Of a stretch of 64,000 nucleotides of DNA, positions 59,939 through 64,000 are shown in pieces (the first letter of the stretch is position 1; the number at the start of each line of letters is the position of its first letter). The notes beneath the pieces were generated by a model. The model saw only the letters and a list, made by a program, of their open reading frames with translations. It searched no databases and was not told the DNA's origin. The position numbers were made by a program, and so were the translations under genes. This DNA comes from Eubacterium_G segne (GTDB lineage Bacteria; Bacillota; Clostridia; Lachnospirales; Lachnospiraceae): contig NZ_JACOOZ010000001.1 of assembly GCF_014287775.1 (NCBI RefSeq), positions 372,001 through 436,000 on the forward strand. The letters are read 5' to 3'.

Positions 59939-61297
59939 TTACTCCTTATTTTTATAATTTATTCTTATAATGTTCTTTGTTTCCGGTGTAACCTTATAAT
60001 ATGCACTGATTCTATATCCCGGAATCCACACAATATGGTTTCCGTCAGCTAACAGCGGCATGGTATCTCTATCCTCTTTTTTTATTTTTTCATTAATAAA
60101 ATATTCCTTGAGTTTTTTCTTCCTGCCGTTATCATCAATTACAATGTAATCACCCTTAGCTCTTGTTCTCAGAATTAACTTATCTATTTTATCATAATCA
60201 AGCCATTTCGTATATACTAATTCCTTTATATTTTCCCTGTTAAATCCATTATTTTCACTAACAATTTCTACTGTGTCGTCTTTAAAAATCCTGCCCTTAT
60301 CAATTAGGACTTTTTCCTTGAAATCCTGCTGTTTATTTTCAGCTTTTTTTATTATAACTCCGTCATATTCCTTTACTGCAATAAGATTATATGGAAGATT
60401 TATTTTTTTTGAAACCTGACTTTTAAATAATGTGGCAACGTCCCTTACATGAACATCCATTATGTCCTTAAGGCAGCCTGCCTGATTTTCAATAACCCGC
60501 CTTATAACCTGATTTTTAACAGCGGGATGGAGAAATTCTCCCTCATTTAAAATTAAATTACCCTTTACATATTTTTTATATTCTGCATCAACCTGCTGCT
60601 CCATATAATCATTAATTTCACTTAATTTTTCAGCCGCATTTACAATATTATATTCAGCTTTTTTATTTATATTTTCTTTTATATAGGGCAAAAGCTCCAA
60701 TCGGATTTTATTTCTTGTATATTCTGTAGATTTATTTGTTATATCCATACAATAACTAATGTTTAAACTGTCTAAATATGCTTCAATTTCTGCCCTTGTT
60801 ACACAAAGAAGCGGTCTCACAATCTTGTCTCTTTGTACCGGAATGCCTGTCATTCCCTTAATTCCCGTGCCTCTGAACATATTAAACAGTATTGTTTCAC
60901 TATTGTCATTTAAATTGTGTGCCACTGCGATTTTATCAGACTTTAGTTCATTTGCCAGCTCATAAAAAATTCTGTATCTTTCCCTTCTGCCGGCTTCCTC
61001 CTCCGACATACCGGTTTTCTTTACTATTTCAGGCACATTAATATGGTATGGAAAAAAAGAGAGATTTTCCTTTTCACAAAATTCTTTCACAAAGTTTTCG
61101 TCTTCCAGGGCATCCCCTCCCCTTATTCCGTGATTAACATGTACCACATAAAGTTTAAGATTTAATCTATGTTTTAGTTTACATAAAACTGTAAGCATAC
61201 AAATGGAGTCAGCGCCTCCTGAAACTCCCAGTATGACGCTGTCTCCACTGTCAAATATTCTATTTTCTTTTATAAATTTAAAAACCTTTTCAACCAT
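59939..61297 (-). CDS. tilS: tRNA(Ile)-lysidine synthase
   Basis: The 452-residue protein has the ATP-pyrophosphatase loop LGVSGGADSICML (residues about 22-34), a VHVNHGIRG segment and the N-terminal nucleotide-binding domain. A C-terminal TilS domain ends near ITPETKNIIRINY. It converts the wobble C34 of tRNA-Ile to lysidine so that it reads AUA. It is first of tilS-hpt-ftsH. Confidence 0.94.
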   Translation of the reverse strand: MVEKVFKFIKENRIFDSGDSVILGVSGGADSICMLTVLCKLKHRLNLKLYVVHVNHGIRGGDALEDENFVKEFCEKENLSFFPYHINVPEIVKKTGMSEEEAGRRERYRIFYELANELKSDKIAVAHNLNDNSETILFNMFRGTGIKGMTGIPVQRDKIVRPLLCVTRAEIEAYLDSLNISYCMDITNKSTEYTRNKIRLELLPYIKENINKKAEYNIVNAAEKLSEINDYMEQQVDAEYKKYVKGNLILNEGEFLHPAVKNQVIRRVIENQAGCLKDIMDVHVRDVATLFKSQVSKKINLPYNLIAVKEYDGVIIKKAENKQQDFKEKVLIDKGRIFKDDTVEIVSENNGFNRENIKELVYTKWLDYDKIDKLILRTRAKGDYIVIDDNGRKKKLKEYFINEKIKKEDRDTMPLLADGNHIVWIPGYRISAYYKVTPETKNIIRINYKNKE

Positions 61298-61341
61298 ATT
61301 TCTAATATACTTTATGGTGGTTTTTCTGTCAAATATATATA

Positions 61342-61443
61342 GTTCATTTAGTTTCCTCCATAATGTAACGCCCCCTCCCTTCGGTCAGCGGCAATTCGTC
61401 GGAAACATTCCCATAAATGAACTTCGTTCATTTAGTTTCCTCC
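61342..61443. repeat. 18-bp direct repeats flanking a 66-bp palindromic segment after spoIIE
   Basis: GTTCATTTAGTTTCCTCC occurs at 61342-61359 and 61426-61443; the second copy includes the spoIIE stop codon. The 66 bp between contain GCGGCAATTCGTCGG-type inverted sequences, and the right part forms TAAATGAAC-TTC-GTTCATTTA (61414-61434). This looks like a small inserted element with a duplicated target, or a dispersed repeat family. Confidence 0.5.
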
Positions 61444-63153
61444 TCCTCCAATTTTTTCCCATATTCCGGTACAAAGCACCGTCATGTCATCCTTCGGGAT
61501 TCCATCTGTCATTGCCAGTGTCCTGCTTAAAATATGTAATGCCATTTCTCTTGGACTTGAAGTATTTATTTCCATAATCAAACGTCCCATTGCCTCCTCC
61601 TTATCTTCACATTTCAGGGCATCCACAATGCCATCCGAAATCATTATTACAAAATCTCCATCATATAATTTTTTTGTTATTGCCTCTACATCCACCTCCT
61701 GAAACACTCCCATGGGAAGGGATGTGGATTTGATACATTCCACCCAGCTTCCTCTTTTAATATATGTGCACGCCGCACCCAGTTTTAGAAACTGACAAAT
61801 ACCGGAATACTGGTCTATTAATGCCATATCCACCGCAGTAGGCTCCTGCCACTGATTTCCTGCAAGAAGTATTGAATTAATCAGTTTAAGTGACGTACTT
61901 TCAGAAAAACCGCTTTCAGACAAATGTTCAAGCATATCAATTATCATCTCACTGTATTGTTTGGCTTTCTTTCCTGAGCCCATCCCATCACATATACTCA
62001 TAAATGTCTGTCCCGTATTCATTTCCATCACTGTAAAGTTATCCCCGGAACATTCTTCATCTTCCCTTGTTCTTCTTGCTGTTCCGCTAATTGTCATAAA
62101 ATTAACTTCCTCAAAGAAACAATACTGACTAAAATCCTCTCTTAAATCCATTATGTTCTCCTTAGATGCCCGCATTTTCTTTCCTAAGGCTTCAGACACA
62201 ACATTTTCCATTAATTCTACTTTTATGTCTCCTTTAGCCCTTTTCTTTGCCATCATGCGAACCTCCAGCCGTCCTTTTCCATTTTCATTAATGGATATTT
62301 TTCTGGTAAGTATTTTTCTTTCTCTTAGCTTATGCTTTAAATAGTCATTCATTCCAAACAAAACCTTTGTTTCATCATACATGGGTTTGGTATAATACTC
62401 CAAAAGTTTTGCCATTTCATTTAGCTGTATCGCCATTGCCTCCCTGGTTTCCAACATTTTGTTGTACCAAAGATAATTCAATCTGGCCCTTTCCAAATAC
62501 TGTATCTGCCCATTTTCACACCCTCTGCATATATTTCCTTCAATTTCTCTCTCAATTACCCCCTCCATAGGAATTTCCTGATTCCGCTCAAAGGCTGACA
62601 TTTTCTTTATTTCCGTTGCCAGACTTTTAAAAGCCTCAGATGTTCTTATCATTCCCTCATTCTTTTCATTTTCCAGATTCTTGTAATCTCCGGGATAATT
62701 TTTGTCTCTTGGGTAATAATACATAACCTTTTTTACAAAGTATGTAAATATTATGGTGGTTGACCATGTAAGCATTACTATAGGAACTAATCCATATAAC
62801 TCCCGCTTAACCATTCCATTCATAGCCCAGTCCATTGCTTCCACAGCCGTTGCTACTATAGATACTATTACCGCCGCAATATATGGATTGTATTCGGCCA
62901 CTCCTTTTTTATATCCGCTTACACACAAGCCTGTTGTTGCCATCATTGTTCCATATTTTATTGCTGCTAATAATCCCCCCCACTTAAATATAGTAACTAC
63001 CATTATGGGCCATGCCACAAAAGGTAAAAATTTTACTATGCATAGCGCACTGTAGTAGCTTTCTGCTATAGGAAAAAATCCAAGCATTGGGACTATGCAG
63101 GTTCCCACTCCTATCATTAGTAGAAAAAATAATTTGAGTATTTTTCGGCTCAT
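61432..63153 (-). CDS. spoIIE: Stage II sporulation protein E, short form
   Basis: In the 573-residue product, residues 1-145 carry about five spans and residues 150-350 a coiled regulatory region. Residues about 355-570 are the PP2C-type phosphatase (MSICDGMGSGKKAKQYSEMI, then DGDFVIMISDGIVDAL with metal-binding aspartates and a late KDDMTVLC). SpoIIE dephosphorylates SpoIIAA to activate sigma-F in the forespore. Bacillus SpoIIE has about 830 residues and ten spans, so the membrane part is about half size here. A Spo0A-type promoter lies upstream. Confidence 0.92.
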   Translation of the reverse strand: MSRKILKLFFLLMIGVGTCIVPMLGFFPIAESYYSALCIVKFLPFVAWPIMVVTIFKWGGLLAAIKYGTMMATTGLCVSGYKKGVAEYNPYIAAVIVSIVATAVEAMDWAMNGMVKRELYGLVPIVMLTWSTTIIFTYFVKKVMYYYPRDKNYPGDYKNLENEKNEGMIRTSEAFKSLATEIKKMSAFERNQEIPMEGVIEREIEGNICRGCENGQIQYLERARLNYLWYNKMLETREAMAIQLNEMAKLLEYYTKPMYDETKVLFGMNDYLKHKLRERKILTRKISINENGKGRLEVRMMAKKRAKGDIKVELMENVVSEALGKKMRASKENIMDLREDFSQYCFFEEVNFMTISGTARRTREDEECSGDNFTVMEMNTGQTFMSICDGMGSGKKAKQYSEMIIDMLEHLSESGFSESTSLKLINSILLAGNQWQEPTAVDMALIDQYSGICQFLKLGAACTYIKRGSWVECIKSTSLPMGVFQEVDVEAITKKLYDGDFVIMISDGIVDALKCEDKEEAMGRLIMEINTSSPREMALHILSRTLAMTDGIPKDDMTVLCTGIWEKIGGGGN

Positions 63154-63185
63154 TACTCCCTCCTTGCTTATTTTTTACACAAGAA

Positions 63186-63251
63186 AGTATACCCCCTGTC
63201 AAAGTTTTTTTTTGTCAAAATAAAGGCTGATAATCCTTATAATTTTCGACA
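63186..63251 (-). promoter_or_regulatory. Spo0A-dependent type promoter of spoIIE
   Basis: On the minus strand TTGACA (63213-63218) and TATACT (63186-63191) are 21 bp apart, the abnormal spacing known for Spo0A-activated sigma-A promoters such as B. subtilis spoIIE. A perfect 0A box TGTCGAA lies at 63245-63251 (minus strand). TTTGACA, one mismatch from TTCGACA, occurs twice (63197-63203 and 63213-63219). Confidence 0.75.
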
Positions 63252-63258
63252 TCAACTT

Positions 63259-63305
63259 AAAAAGGTTCCAAGGACTGCTAATTAGTAACATCCTCGAAAC
63301 CTTTT
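63259..63305 (-). terminator. Terminator of the yabQ-divIC unit
   Basis: AAAAGGTTTCGAGGA pairs with TCCTTGGAACCTTTT with two mismatches, followed by T on the minus strand. It lies 4 nt after the divIC stop and upstream of the spoIIE promoter. Confidence 0.75.
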
Positions 63306-63308
63306 AAT

Positions 63309-63641
63309 TTATTCTTCCGGCTTAATAATAACCTCATTAGGATAAAGCAATCCTAACTTCCTTGCCATCTCTTCTATATAACTGTCAGTCTTTACATATT
63401 CTTCTCTTTCCTTTAGTTCCTCTGACAGCTGTAATTCCTTTTCATACTTCTTCTGTAGCTTGCTTTCCTGTGCTTTTAGTTCATTTAAGGTTTTGTACTG
63501 GTTGTACATTTGTATGCCCATTACTATACAAAAAGCAACTACCACAAAAGATATGGAAAGTATCATTCTTTTACTCTTTATTCTTTTTTGCCTTATGGTG
63601 TTTAGCCTTGACGTGGCTCTTCTTCCGCTTTCTTCCGGCAT
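63309..63641 (-). CDS. divIC: Septum formation initiator (FtsB/DivIC family)
   Basis: The 110-residue bitopic protein has a basic cytoplasmic N-terminus, one span (about 27-46), and an extracellular coiled coil (YNQYKTLNELKAQESKLQKK, then YEKELQLSEELKEREEYV). It is a divisome scaffold. It overlaps the 3' end of yabQ by 71 nt, which is long for a coupled pair, and the ATG follows AAGGA. The order yabQ-divIC-spoIIE is typical of Clostridia. Confidence 0.88.
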   Translation of the reverse strand: MPEESGRRATSRLNTIRQKRIKSKRMILSISFVVVAFCIVMGIQMYNQYKTLNELKAQESKLQKKYEKELQLSEELKEREEYVKTDSYIEEMARKLGLLYPNEVIIKPEE

Positions 63642-64000
63642 TCTTTTTTTCCTTCTTTGCTCTTATATTTTTAATTACCTTATAAAATATAAGTTTAACC
63701 ACTTTACATAACTTTTTCAATGGCTTTGCTAAAATTCTGCCAAGTTTTTTTATTCTTAATGCTAAAGCATCTATAATTTTCCTGCCAATAATCCATTCAA
63801 AAACCGCCATGGTGCCAAGAGCCATAATCACAGAGAAAAAACGTGGTTTTCCATAATTGTATCTTAAAAATATGTTAAACATAAATATTGATGCAAAAGT
63901 CCAGTAAATGGCATCTTCAACTATTACCCTAAACAACTTTGCAGGAAATATCCGCCTTAATATCCGCACTACATCGTAGCATATTATTAAAACAATTCCC
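63571..64000 (-). CDS. yabQ: Spore cortex protein YabQ (partial, runs off right edge)
   Basis: The frame is open to the window edge: upstream of a GTG at 63967-63969 it reads GIVLIICYDVVRILRRIFPA, matching the conserved YabQ membrane segment and its GxxxGxxYDxxR-like pattern, so the true start lies outside. Further spans (about DAIYWTFASIFMFNIF and FFSVIMALGTMAVF) follow, then a very basic tail of about 45 residues. YabQ is needed for spore cortex formation. It is followed by divIC with a 71-nt overlap. Confidence 0.75.
   Translation of the reverse strand, partial: GIVLIICYDVVRILRRIFPAKLFRVIVEDAIYWTFASIFMFNIFLRYNYGKPRFFSVIMALGTMAVFEWIIGRKIIDALALRIKKLGRILAKPLKKLCKVVKLIFYKVIKNIRAKKEKKNAGRKRKKSHVKAKHHKAKKNKE

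Overview
The window looks like chromosome from a low-GC, anaerobic, Gram-positive, spore-forming member of the Clostridia, most likely Lachnospiraceae; a Lachnospira/Eubacterium eligens-like organism is a guess I cannot test here. The evidence is the AT-rich DNA, sortases with sorting signals, a dlt operon, spoIIE/divIC/yabQ next to tilS-hpt-ftsH, pyruvate formate-lyase, and an oxygen-sensitive indolepyruvate:ferredoxin oxidoreductase. Nearly all genes are on the minus strand. The main plus-strand exceptions are a Crp/Fnr regulator and two sortase cassettes.

Layout. 1-7.4 kb is a surface pilus region: major pilin, class C sortase, a secreted transglutaminase-like protein and a thioester-domain adhesin cut by the left edge. 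Inside it (3.96-4.36 kb) sits a candidate type I toxin-antitoxin locus whose toxin lies downstream of a promoter overlapped by a LexA/SOS box. 7.4-8.1 kb is a membrane J-domain protein. 8.2-14.3 kb is a plasmid-like replication and partition module: four iterons, a winged-helix Rep candidate, a Toprim primase-like protein, ParR/ParM with centromere-like repeats, SSB and a small HTH protein. 14.4-17.2 kb is a peptidase/PqqD/HprK-like kinase/DUF815 ATPase cassette that resembles peptide-maturation clusters but has no visible precursor.

17.3-22.5 kb is fermentation: pyruvate formate-lyase encoded in two pieces (a catalytic body without its glycyl-radical domain, and that domain as a separate 80-residue protein, with the activase between them), a nitroreductase, and a Crp/Fnr regulator behind a roughly 400-nt leader of stacked hairpins including four 70-71-bp tandem repeats. 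23-32 kb is housekeeping and small-molecule genes (uracil permease, TrmL, Lrp/aminotransferase, AIR-synthase-like, VanW, exonuclease, B12 radical SAM) and tRNA-Gly and tRNA-Phe. 32.1-37.2 kb has pgsA and the complete dlt operon including dltX, with a CiaR-like direct repeat just upstream of its promoter.

37.4-41.9 kb is a polyamine ABC transporter (PotA, PotB and a PotC-PotD fusion) under an XRE-cupin regulator. 42.2-49.1 kb is a 2-oxoacid cluster: sodium symporter, IorA/IorB, amidohydrolase and an AMP-forming acyl-CoA ligase, with a shared operator-like sequence in front of two transcription units. 49.1-55.5 kb holds rpiB and two paralogous cassettes, each a class B sortase, a LytR-CpsA-Psr protein with a His-rich cytoplasmic tail, and a small SPKT-signal surface protein; they flank tRNA-Leu and tRNA-Tyr. 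55.5-64 kb is a GH13 amylase, ftsH-hpt-tilS, spoIIE with a Spo0A-type promoter, divIC and a right-edge-truncated yabQ.
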